A stretch of 64,000 nt of DNA from Saccharomycopsis phalli (Eukaryota > Ascomycota > Saccharomycetes > Ascoideales > Saccharomycopsidaceae), in assembly GCA_020342235.1 (NCBI GenBank), contig CP073213.1, positions 474,501-538,500 of the forward strand. The letters run 5' to 3'. Below the pieces are notes generated by a model. It had not been told where the DNA came from, did no database searches, and worked only from the letters and a program-made list of their open reading frames with translations. This document shows positions 56,655 to 64,000 of this stretch, piece after piece. The position numbers and the translations under genes were made by a program. Every line of letters begins with the position of its first letter. Within the stretch, counting starts at the first letter, position 1.

Positions 56655-59528
56655 ATGAGCTTCTGTTCCAAGAAACTAGCCTCGTTGGCAAAAGTGTCAG
56701 CGCACCGGCCAATCCAGGTGATTTTCGTCTGTGTCTTGCTCGCAGCTGTTTCTTACCTCTCTCTTGTTGACGAGTTCCTCTCCTCGAAATGGATCGAGCA
56801 AGGTCTGGCGACGTTTTACCATGGACCAGACACCAATGAGTGGGTGCCAGTGGACGACGCGACAAAGTATCCTGGTGCGAGCCACTTGGCGGCGACGCTG
56901 CTCCAGTTTAAGCGGACCGCTGGCCACGCGATCCCGGAAATCCAGGGCACTTTCCCCGGGGTGCATGGCGACGAGCGGATCTTTGTTGCGCCGTACGACG
57001 CGGCGACGCCATCTGTGGTGTCGCGGGACGGCACGGTGTGGAAGCCGGTGCACCAGTACCGCCTCGGGCAGTACCAGGAGTATATCCGGCGAGGATACGC
57101 CACGCTCCGGTCGGTGGTGCACGGTGCCGAGACATATGACATTGTGACGGTGACGCTCGCGTACCTTGCCATGTACTACACGTTCTTCCGGTTGTTCTAC
57201 GACATGCGTGTTCTGACTGGGTCGCGTTTCTGGCTTGGCTTTGCTGCGGTGTCGTCGTCGCTGATTGCGTTTTTGCTCGCGTTCGCGACGGCACGTGCCG
57301 CCGGGGTGCGGGTCTCGTTTCTCAGCTTGTCCGAGGGCCTTCCGTTTCTCGTGGCGACGTTTGGGTTCCGCCGCATTGTGAAGTTGTCGGCAGTGGTGCT
57401 TACTGGTGCCGATCCCGACGCGCCGAGCATCAGCACTGTGATCTACAAGCAGCTCGAAGGCAGCGCCACGAACTTTGTCAAGGACCAGCTTCTTTGCTGC
57501 GGTGCGTTCTTTGCGTGTGCGGTGTATGCGCCGCATTTGGACGGGTTGCGGAGCTTCTGTCTCTTGTCGGCGTTCATCATGATCTATGACATTGCCATGA
57601 CGTTCAGCTACTACTCGGCGATCTTGGCTCTCAAGATCGAGATCAGCCGGATCCGCCGCTCGTCAAACATGCAGGACGCGTTGGAGGAGGAAGGCATTCC
57701 CGAGAAAATGGCGGCCCAGGCGGCAGCAGCGCTCAGCAGCCGACGTTTGCGCAGCAGCGGCTACATGTCCGGGTTCAAGTTGTTTGGTATCATTGCGTTT
57801 TTCGCGTTCCATGTGTACTTGTTGGGCAGCAACTGGGTACTCGATGCCGCCGACCCGTCGCCACAACAACTCTCCCGCACGATTGCGCGTCACGTGACCG
57901 TGTCCCCCCAGGGGACGTTGGTGACGGTACGAGATCGGCGGGTGTATGTGCCAAAGAACGCGTATTTCCAGATTGAGGACGCGGTCATTAGTGTGTTGGT
58001 GCAGGTTTCCAAGGCCATTCGGGACCGGTTTATCAGCAAGATGTTGTTGTTTTTCTTGGGCACCAGTGCTGCCATTAATGTGTACTTGTTGAATGCGTCA
58101 CGTGAGGCAAAGCCGGCACCAAAGCCGGCAGCACCAGCGGCGCCACAACCAGTTTATGAGAAACCCAGCCCTGGAATTACCCGGCCGTTGGACGAGCTTG
58201 TGGCGATCCATCGTGACGGCGGCACTGCGTCACTAAGCGACGACGAGGTCGCGGCGTTGGTCATCCAGGACAAGCTCCCATTGTACGCCCTTGAAAAGAA
58301 ATTGGGCGACACGCGACGGGCCGTGGTTGTCCGCAGAAAGGCAATTGCCTCCTTGGCCAATCGGCCAGTGGTCGACTCGCGCAGCGTGCCGTACTTGGAC
58401 TATGACTATTCCAAGGTGTTTGGCGCGTGTTGCGAGAACGTCATTGGGTACATTCCACTTCCGCTTGGAGTCGCCGGCCCGCTTCTTATTGACGGGGTGC
58501 CGTTCCACATCCCCATGGCGACAACCGAGGGGTGTCTTGTGGCCTCAACCATGCGAGGCTGCAAGGCCATCAACGCCGGAGGAGGCGTGACCACGGTGTT
58601 GACCCACGACGGGATGACACGCGCTCCTTGTGTGCGATTCCCGTCGCTCAAACGTGCGGGAGCCTGCAAAGTGTGGCTCGACTCGGCCGCAGGACAGGCG
58701 GCATTGAAGAAGGCGTTTGACTCGACGTCGCGGTTTGCACGGCTCCAGCACGTCAAGACCGTGATTGCAGGGTCGTTGCTCTACATCCAGTTCCGCACAA
58801 CCACAGGCGACGCCATGGGCATGAACATGATCTCCAAGGGCGTGGAGTATGCCCTCGAGCAAATGGCGCAGGAGCACGGCTGGCACGACATGAACGTGAT
58901 TGCCGTCTCGGGCAACTTCTGCACCGACAAGAAGCCGGCAGCCGTCAACTGGATCAGCGGCAGAGGCAAGAGCGTGGTCGCCGAGGCTGTAATTCCCGGC
59001 GACGTGGTGCGCAGAGTGCTCAAGAGCGACGTCGACGCATTGGTCGAGTTGAACGTCAGCAAGAACTTGATTGGATCCGCCATGGCAGGGTCCATTGGCG
59101 GCTTCAACGCCCATGCCGCCAACTTGGTCACAGCAGTGTTCCTTGCCTGTGGCCAGGACCCAGCACAGAACGTCGAGAGTTCCAACTGCATCACGTTGAT
59201 CGATAACGACAACGGCGACTTGCGCATCTCGGTGTCGATGCCCTCGATCGAAGTCGGCACCATTGGCGGTGGAACCGTGCTCGAGCCGCAAGCCGCCATG
59301 CTCGAGTTGCTTGGTGTCAAGGGCCCACATCCATCGAGCCCTGGCGCCAACGCGCACCAGCTCGCAAAGATTGTCGCCTCGGCTGTTTTGGCAGCAGAGT
59401 TGTCGCTTTGTTCAGCGTTGGCCGCCGGTCATTTGGTGCAGAGCCACATGCAGCACAACCGGGCCAAGGCGGATCCAGCGGACCAGAAGCGCTTGGCCGA
59501 GGGGTCGAAGATATGTATAAAGTCGTGA
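56655..59528 (+). CDS. HMG1: HMG-CoA reductase
   Basis: A 957-residue protein from ATG 56655 (MSFCSKKLASLAKVSAHRP). N-terminal membrane part: a first helix (about 22-40), an ER-lumenal loop, then the sterol-sensing-type block of helices (about 158-330) with SRFWLGFAAVSSSLIAFLLA and later helices at about 372-392 and 467-485. The catalytic domain (about 555-957) is complete: GYIPLPLGVAGPLLIDG, ATTEGCLVASTMRGCKAI (catalytic Glu), DAMGMNMISKGVE, DKKPAAVNWISGRGKSVVAE (Lys), GQDPAQNVESS (Asp), IEVGTIGGGT and LVQSHMQHNR (His). It reduces HMG-CoA to mevalonate with two NADPH, the committed step of sterol and isoprenoid synthesis, in the ER. The gene is strikingly GC-rich at third positions compared with its neighbours. 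It is shorter than S. cerevisiae Hmg1/2 (about 1050). Confidence 0.97.
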   Translation: MSFCSKKLASLAKVSAHRPIQVIFVCVLLAAVSYLSLVDEFLSSKWIEQGLATFYHGPDTNEWVPVDDATKYPGASHLAATLLQFKRTAGHAIPEIQGTFPGVHGDERIFVAPYDAATPSVVSRDGTVWKPVHQYRLGQYQEYIRRGYATLRSVVHGAETYDIVTVTLAYLAMYYTFFRLFYDMRVLTGSRFWLGFAAVSSSLIAFLLAFATARAAGVRVSFLSLSEGLPFLVATFGFRRIVKLSAVVLTGADPDAPSISTVIYKQLEGSATNFVKDQLLCCGAFFACAVYAPHLDGLRSFCLLSAFIMIYDIAMTFSYYSAILALKIEISRIRRSSNMQDALEEEGIPEKMAAQAAAALSSRRLRSSGYMSGFKLFGIIAFFAFHVYLLGSNWVLDAADPSPQQLSRTIARHVTVSPQGTLVTVRDRRVYVPKNAYFQIEDAVISVLVQVSKAIRDRFISKMLLFFLGTSAAINVYLLNASREAKPAPKPAAPAAPQPVYEKPSPGITRPLDELVAIHRDGGTASLSDDEVAALVIQDKLPLYALEKKLGDTRRAVVVRRKAIASLANRPVVDSRSVPYLDYDYSKVFGACCENVIGYIPLPLGVAGPLLIDGVPFHIPMATTEGCLVASTMRGCKAINAGGGVTTVLTHDGMTRAPCVRFPSLKRAGACKVWLDSAAGQAALKKAFDSTSRFARLQHVKTVIAGSLLYIQFRTTTGDAMGMNMISKGVEYALEQMAQEHGWHDMNVIAVSGNFCTDKKPAAVNWISGRGKSVVAEAVIPGDVVRRVLKSDVDALVELNVSKNLIGSAMAGSIGGFNAHAANLVTAVFLACGQDPAQNVESSNCITLIDNDNGDLRISVSMPSIEVGTIGGGTVLEPQAAMLELLGVKGPHPSSPGANAHQLAKIVASAVLAAELSLCSALAAGHLVQSHMQHNRAKADPADQKRLAEGSKICIKS

Positions 59529-59632
59529 GGGACGGAAATTTTGAGATGGCAAGGTGAGACGGCAAGTTGTTGTGGGCAGAATTCATAAGCCAGTAGAGGT
59601 GTCTATTCGGCTTCCTAAACACTCGAGAGTTG

Positions 59633-59850
59633 GATGGAAGGTGTCATAGATATGAAATTGAGTGGAAGGTGTCATGGAATATGATATTCATGATGTAGTC
59701 AGATGGAAGGTGACATAGAATATAATATTCATGATGTAGTCAGATGGAAGATGTCATAGAATATAATATTCAGGTATGGATGTAGTCAGATGGAAGATAC
59801 CACTTGAATATCATATTCATGGTAGATTTGTAGTCAATTGGATGGTCCAT
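59633..59850. repeat. About 46-bp tandem repeat (gatggaaggtgtcatagaatata...)
   Basis: Five imperfect units built on 'agatggaaggtgtcatagaatataatattcatgatgtagtc' (given in part). Units diverge to the right. Confidence 0.8.
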
Positions 59851-59875
59851 TGACACTTGCATTGATGGTATTGCC

Positions 59876-59960
59876 CTATATTTATTCAACGTATAGCTAC
59901 ATGGCTCCAGAAATACACCTTCCACTAGAGCTTGTAAATGTACAAGATATCAAGCCTGGA
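59876..59960 (+). repeat. Diverged left-end relic of dispersed repeat family
   Basis: 'tatatttattcaacgtatagctacatggctcc' (in part) and 'agagcttgtaaatgtacaag' match the order of motifs at 60010-60165. It is a second, older copy directly beside the younger one. Confidence 0.5.
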
Positions 59961-60000
59961 GGGGAAATGCCAGAGTTTATAAATATAGGGGTGCTAATAA

Positions 60001-60490
60001 TAATAATAATAATATTTATTTAAGGCTATAGCTATACTAGGCTCCCAGGGGAGATTTATACTTCGCCGTCTATGACTAAGGACGGTGCTGCTATATAGTC
60101 GTCGAAAGAAAACTCTGCAACAGAGATAAAAAACTTTCAACCAGAGCTTGTAAATATGTAAGGTAATGAGCATTGGAGGGGCAATGAGTTTTTCGCCTAG
60201 ATCTTTGGAGGTAACTTTAGCCACCCCCTCCCCAAGGTACTAATTCGGTAGCCCTCCTAACGTGCTGTAACAAAAAGGGAAAACTACCGGTCCAGCACCG
60301 ACGAGTAGAATTCTATAAGATTTTTAAGCTTCGCCTTATCTGAGAAGAGGATGCGAGCTTGAGTAGCGTTGGTAATTCCTTCAGGAATCTGTGCTTGGGC
60401 TCGAGAGTCCAATAGTATCGGGCATGTATTAACTAAATATCTGAGCATAATTTTGTAACAATGCCACACTCTATAGAAGAGGAATTCGAC
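60001..60490 (+). repeat. Dispersed repeat left part, with minus-strand coding relic
   Basis: Starts after an (aat)n run, identical in layout to 55757-56015, and continues about 200 bp further. The minus strand here keeps a 61-codon frame (60284-60469) with GITNATQARILFSDKAKLKN, which parallels GLITRAQIHRFFTDAK in the 54-kb copy. So this end of the element seems to be the 3' end of a reverse-strand gene. The product is unrecognised. Confidence 0.6.
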
Positions 60491-60510
60491 ATTGACACTA
60501 ATACAAAATA
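60428..60510 (+). mobile_element. Fossil LTR 3' end with internal stub
   Basis: 'attaactaaatatctgagcataattttgtaacaatg' (in part) repeats the LTR/internal junction seen at 63483, 56145 and, reversed, 48120. Only this junction remains. Confidence 0.55.
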
Positions 60511-60897
60511 ACCATCATTGCTCTTACACAAAGGCAATGATGAAAGGCACTTTGTTTGAAAGTCGGAAACAATCAGGTGCCGTTTATATTTGGCAAGTGG
60601 CTCTAAGCCGAAACGGCAGTACTACATACATAATGGTTTCAAAGAAGCTTTCACCTTGAATAAATGGCAACAAAAGGTGATTAAAATAGGCAACTTACCA
60701 CTGACAATTTGCCATGGACAATCGGACACGGGCAATGCGATGTAATATCATACAAACCATACGCACCTTCAACTGTGCCGTGATATTCCTCCAATTAAAC
60801 AAGCTCATCAAAAACTCGTAACCACAATACCTCATACATCAGTCTAAATTTCATGTATATACTTATATAAACCATGCCCCTCTCCTTGTAATCGTCA

Positions 60898-61905
60898 ATG
60901 AATCCTTTTACCATATTTTACCTTCTCATTGCACTGATATACTTGGAGCATGGCCTTGCAACCCCAATTGCATCAATTGAAACCCAGCATCTTGTCGCCA
61001 GACACAATAATGATATAGACTACTTGCTTGCACAATTCAAAGCATCGGGGCCTATTGCTCCTGCTTCAACCAGAGTCTCAAGAGAGCCAAGTGGCTGTAC
61101 TAAAGAAAAGACCCGAGACATTGTGCTTGCATACACATACCTGAAGGACAAGAAAGATTTTTACATCCGGGGGTTGCGGAAAGACCCATATTCAGTCTAC
61201 TCGCCGACATCTCCAATATTTAATGATCGCAGCGAAGTCGATGGCTTGCTTCCGTTAGATTCTCCCATCTGGAAAAGCCAATGGATATCATTGTACTGGC
61301 TGAAGGCCGATAAAGAACTGCCGCAAATTGAAGTAGCACGGAATTCTGGGGATTTTTCGTCATTGAATCCACTGTGCTACGAGGTGTCCGAAGCCGCATG
61401 GGAAAAAGATAATGCTATTTACAATAAATTAAAGTCTCGGAAAGACCTTACTGCCTCGCAGACCCAAATACTTAAAGATTTGAAGAATAAAGCCAGTGAC
61501 GAGTCTATCAAGAAAAGAATAATCGAGAACTACATTTTGGGAGTCCGGGAATACTTTATGTTACGAAGTGGGCTTCGTAACAGTGCAGAATTTAGAGAAG
61601 CATTTATCATCGGGAAATTGTACACCCAGCAGGAGATTGGCAAAATTTTGGAGAAATTTGGAAATATGGTTCTTATGGGTACATACACCATGGGAAAAGG
61701 CGGTAAGCACCAGTGCGAGATTAACGAGGTTCAGATGCTTTATACGTTGCAAAGCTCTGGGGCACTCAACATAGATGAAAACGTTTCCTTTGATCCTAGA
61801 TCTGCTCCAAAATTGCCTGCATTGGCCAACTCTTGCTCACCAAATATTGGGTTCAGCACTGATATTGAATTCTGTTTCCCTGGAAAATCAGGGTGTCACA
61901 AGTAA
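60898..61905 (+). CDS. Secreted protein, novel about 340-aa family (member 3)
   Basis: A 335-residue protein from ATG 60898, signal peptide MNPFTIFYLLIALIYLEHGLATPIAS. A TATA-like box lies about 30 bp upstream. Family blocks: KTRDIVLAYTYLKDKKDFYI (about 76-95), VDGLLPLDSPIW (about 115), FSSLNPLCYEVSEAAW (about 154), IKKRIIENYILGVREYFMLR (about 203), LRNSAEFREAFIIGKLYTQQ (about 225), CEINEVQMLYTLQSSG and a final CSPNIGFSTDIEFCFPG. It has KR/K-rich sites that could be processed, but none is certain. It sits between fossil retroelement pieces, on the opposite strand from members 1 and 2, 13 kb away. No known domain; intact. Confidence 0.7.
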   Translation: MNPFTIFYLLIALIYLEHGLATPIASIETQHLVARHNNDIDYLLAQFKASGPIAPASTRVSREPSGCTKEKTRDIVLAYTYLKDKKDFYIRGLRKDPYSVYSPTSPIFNDRSEVDGLLPLDSPIWKSQWISLYWLKADKELPQIEVARNSGDFSSLNPLCYEVSEAAWEKDNAIYNKLKSRKDLTASQTQILKDLKNKASDESIKKRIIENYILGVREYFMLRSGLRNSAEFREAFIIGKLYTQQEIGKILEKFGNMVLMGTYTMGKGGKHQCEINEVQMLYTLQSSGALNIDENVSFDPRSAPKLPALANSCSPNIGFSTDIEFCFPGKSGCHK

Positions 61906-62147
61906 TATTTCATTAAGCTGTAGAGGTTGCTGGCGACAGAGGTTATAAATATTGAAAAAAAGAGTAGAAATACTGAGAATCCGACTTTTGGATAATGTAG
62001 CGTGGGGATGAATCATCACTGGAATGCGTACGCGGCGCAATGGTCTCTACGGAAAGAGTAACTAGCTGAAAATGCAAAGAGTTACCAAGATGTTCCTTTT
62101 GATAGAAATGAATTGCATTTTTCCTTGGAATTGAATGAATTATTTAT
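61906..62147. other. Spacer before LTR element
   Basis: 240 bp of AT-rich sequence downstream of the secreted gene. Nothing recognised. Confidence 0.4.
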
Positions 62148-62419
62148 TGTTGAGGTTGAGAACCACAAGTAAGACACCTATAACGGAGAAGCAATTCTAC
62201 GTTGTAATGTACTCACTGAGTAAGACAACTAAGCGGTTATGCTGTTGTAATAACCAGTGAAACTCATAACAATAGGATCTTATAAGGGAATATTATCTCC
62301 TACAAAGAGAGGATATTTCCGTAGTTCAAGAAAACAACTAAATCAATCCAATCATCACTACCGTTCCGATTATTCACTTATAAAGGAACAAAAACTCATC
62401 TATAATTAACTAAATATCA
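62148..62419 (+). repeat. 5' LTR of fossil copia element
   Basis: Starts TGTTGAGG and ends ...AAATATCA; matches 63230-63499 with only a few differences. Confidence 0.85.
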
Positions 62420-63229
62420 GCAAAATAAATCTGGAACGGAAGCGGCTGTTGAGATACACTGCTTACTGGCAAAAGATTGACTATCTAGCTAAACTCGATC
62501 AGTTGGAATTAAAATACATCCCTACAACTGAACAAAAAGCAGATATTTTTACCAAGCCATTGGCATATACCAGAAAAGGTAAAACTTGGTTAGACGATCT
62601 TGAGGGTTTGAGTATGAAGACGATCTAACAAAACTGAAAGAGTGAAACAACACTATAAACTGGTGAATGGTAGGCATAGGACTACTAGAGCAAGTGACGA
62701 CTTGACAATATAGGAAATGAGATACTGATTCTGATCATTGAAACTGAGTAGTCATGTCTTGTATGTGATAGCTAGTGGATTAATGATCTGACCATAGGAG
62801 GGATTAATGATAGTGGGTGTTCAATTTGCTATCTACCCACACCATGACGTTCTGTACCTCTTTACAAGTACCAAGTTTGTGCGGTTTAGAGTGGAATCAA
62901 AATACGTATACTCATAAGGATGAAACTAATTCGAGAACTGGTACTTGATGATCATCCAAGCCACTGAAACGATAAGAAAGAGTCTTGATCTAGACAAGAA
63001 CGCTTAGACTCGGTGAGCACAACACGGGTCCTTTAGTGGGTTATGATAAACCACCACTGGTGGAAACAATCATGAGTCCCACTCGAACCATAGTTTATTG
63101 GACGACACAATGGCTATGGAAAGTCTCTTTGGAGAGTTCCTTCCCGTGGAATAATTTGCGTCATTGGATAAACTTCGAACTAAAAGAATCCTTTAGGCCA
63201 AAAGAATTCTTTTAAGAGAGAAGGCGGTA

Positions 63230-63499
63230 TGTTGAGGTTGAGAACCACAAGTAAGACACCTATAACGGAGAAGCAATTCTACGTTGTAATGTACTCACTG
63301 AGTAAGACAACTAAGCGGTTATGCTGTTGTAATAACCAGTGAAACTCATAACAATAGGATCTTATAAGGGAATATTATCTCCTATAAAGAGAGGATATTT
63401 CCGTAGTCCAAGGGGACAAGCAAATCAATCCAATCATCACTACCGTTCCGATTATTCACTTATAAAGGAACAAAACTCATCTATAATTAACTAAATATC
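63230..63499 (+). repeat. 3' LTR of fossil copia element
   Basis: Second direct LTR copy, preceded by a purine-rich tract. Its start TGTTGAGG and most of its length equal the 5' LTR and, in reverse, 48136-48407. Confidence 0.85.
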
Positions 63500-63540
63500 T
63501 GAGTATAAGTTTGTAACGATGTCACACTCAATGGACGAGG

Positions 63541-64000
63541 ATTTAGACATTGACATTTATTTAGATATTACCTCTTCTAGCCATCTCTCAAAATTAAACG
63601 GGAACTAAAACACTGGTATGGCTATGCTTAGTGCCGTACCAATGGAATCCTCTTTACAGTACCTTTGAAAAGATGGTCAGTAGTATTGGCTAAATTTTTT
63701 ACTCCAGTAGCAGGGTTTCTTTCGATATTCAAACGGCACAGTGCTTGGTTGTACACAGTGAATCATACATATCCCAATCTAGAATAGCACATTTAAATAA
63801 CACCGGTACGCCTATACATTCCCGTACATTCAAAAGATGGTTATAATTCGACATTAACAGACAAATATCACAACCGATTAATGCAAAATAATGGAAAGAG
63901 GTGCGAACTTGTTGATTCTACTCACTGTACGATTAAATACGCATTGTCCCTAGGATTTTCTCACGACAGTTTTACAGCAACACAATGTTGATTTTTAGAC
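63541..64000. other. Window end, no gene seen
   Basis: AT-rich DNA after the LTR stub. No ORF or RNA gene is supported. Confidence 0.4.

Larger units (their letters stand above)
59529..60897. other. Intergenic region with tandem and dispersed repeats
   Basis: A 46-bp tandem repeat (59633-59850), a diverged repeat left end (59876-59960), a full left part (60001-60490), an LTR-end fossil (60428-60510) and the promoter of the secreted gene (TATA-like 'tatataaa' at 60864-60871). No independent gene. Confidence 0.5.
62148..63540 (+). mobile_element. Fossil Ty1/copia LTR retrotransposon, mostly lost inside
   Basis: Two direct LTRs of about 270 bp (62148-62419 and 63230-63499), almost identical, so the insertion is fairly recent. 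Between them is only the last part of pol, recognisable by the ribonuclease H end of the Ty1/copia family (KADIFTKPLA at about 62540), then a long 3' untranslated stretch and a purine-rich tract (63214-63228) just before the 3' LTR. Beyond the 3' LTR lies the beginning of another internal region, showing recombination between copies. The element is clearly broken: most of gag and pol are absent. Confidence 0.85.

Noticed and set aside
56697-57536. 279-codon minus-strand ORF inside HMG-CoA reductase
   Set aside because: An antisense shadow caused by high GC3 of the real gene; the product is Arg/His-rich nonsense.
58545-59357. 270-codon minus-strand ORF inside HMG-CoA reductase
   Set aside because: Same cause: antisense of the catalytic domain.
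56655-59528. Horizontal transfer of HMG-CoA reductase suggested by GC content
   Set aside because: The protein is of ordinary fungal type with a full membrane domain, and other conserved genes here are also GC3-rich, so codon bias explains it better.

Overview
The window is nuclear DNA of a budding yeast (Saccharomycotina). The genes are compact and mostly intronless. Many are single-copy yeast housekeeping genes: Ku80, STD1/MTH1, UTP11, TRM11, HRP1, RPS19, NHP10, CET1, APM1, RTP1, YRA1 and HMG-CoA reductase. Four CTG codons fall where the protein families need or prefer serine: the P-loop serine of a Rab GTPase, a second Rab position, a conserved serine of Hrp1 RRM2, and a serine of the AP-1 mu chain. 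This places the organism in a CUG-Ser clade. I cannot name the species.

Layout. 1-6.3 kb: 5' part of a Ku80 gene, a Nudix hydrolase, a stretch of decayed repeats and a broken small secreted gene, then a glucose-signalling STD1/MTH1 homologue with a repeat-expanded linker. 6.3-12.5 kb: a 52-bp tandem repeat, UTP11 and an F-box-like gene that diverge, tRNA-Arg(UCU), and a Rab18-like GTPase. 14-26.3 kb: TRM11 and HRP1 diverge over an array of nine CACGTG sites, followed by RPS19, NHP10, CET1, APM1 and a secreted Cys-rich orphan. 26.8-30.6 kb: tRNA-Asn and a duplicated pair of secreted proteins ending in DWKTV repeats. 31.6-42.3 kb: RTP1, YRA1 (tiny intron), a 1-kb satellite-like array, a Pho85-type cyclin and an amino-acid permease. 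44.6-47.6 kb: two tandem genes of an unrecognised secreted family. 49.7-59.5 kb: an orphan ORF, a PHAF1/UPF0183 homologue with a 40-nt intron, a repeat-rich gap, and HMG-CoA reductase. 59.5-64 kb: repeats, the third member of the secreted family, and fossil Ty1/copia LTR elements.

How parts relate. Several genes serve RNA and ribosome production (UTP11, TRM11, HRP1, CET1, YRA1, RPS19, RTP1), but they lie among unrelated genes and form no operon-like unit. CACGTG E-boxes recur near TRM11/HRP1, RPS19, APM1, the PHAF1 homologue, HMG-CoA reductase and tRNA-Asn, which suggests a common Cbf1-type input. The least explained content is (i) the three-member family of about 340-aa secreted proteins, (ii) the DWKTV-repeat secreted pair, (iii) a dispersed repeat family with left ends at 4.5, 20.6, 26.6, 54.0, 55.8, 59.9 and 60.0 kb and imperfect terminal inverted repeats in its longest copy, and (iv) the satellite-like array at 36.4-37.5 kb. 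All alignments were made by eye and from memory of the protein families; no search was run.
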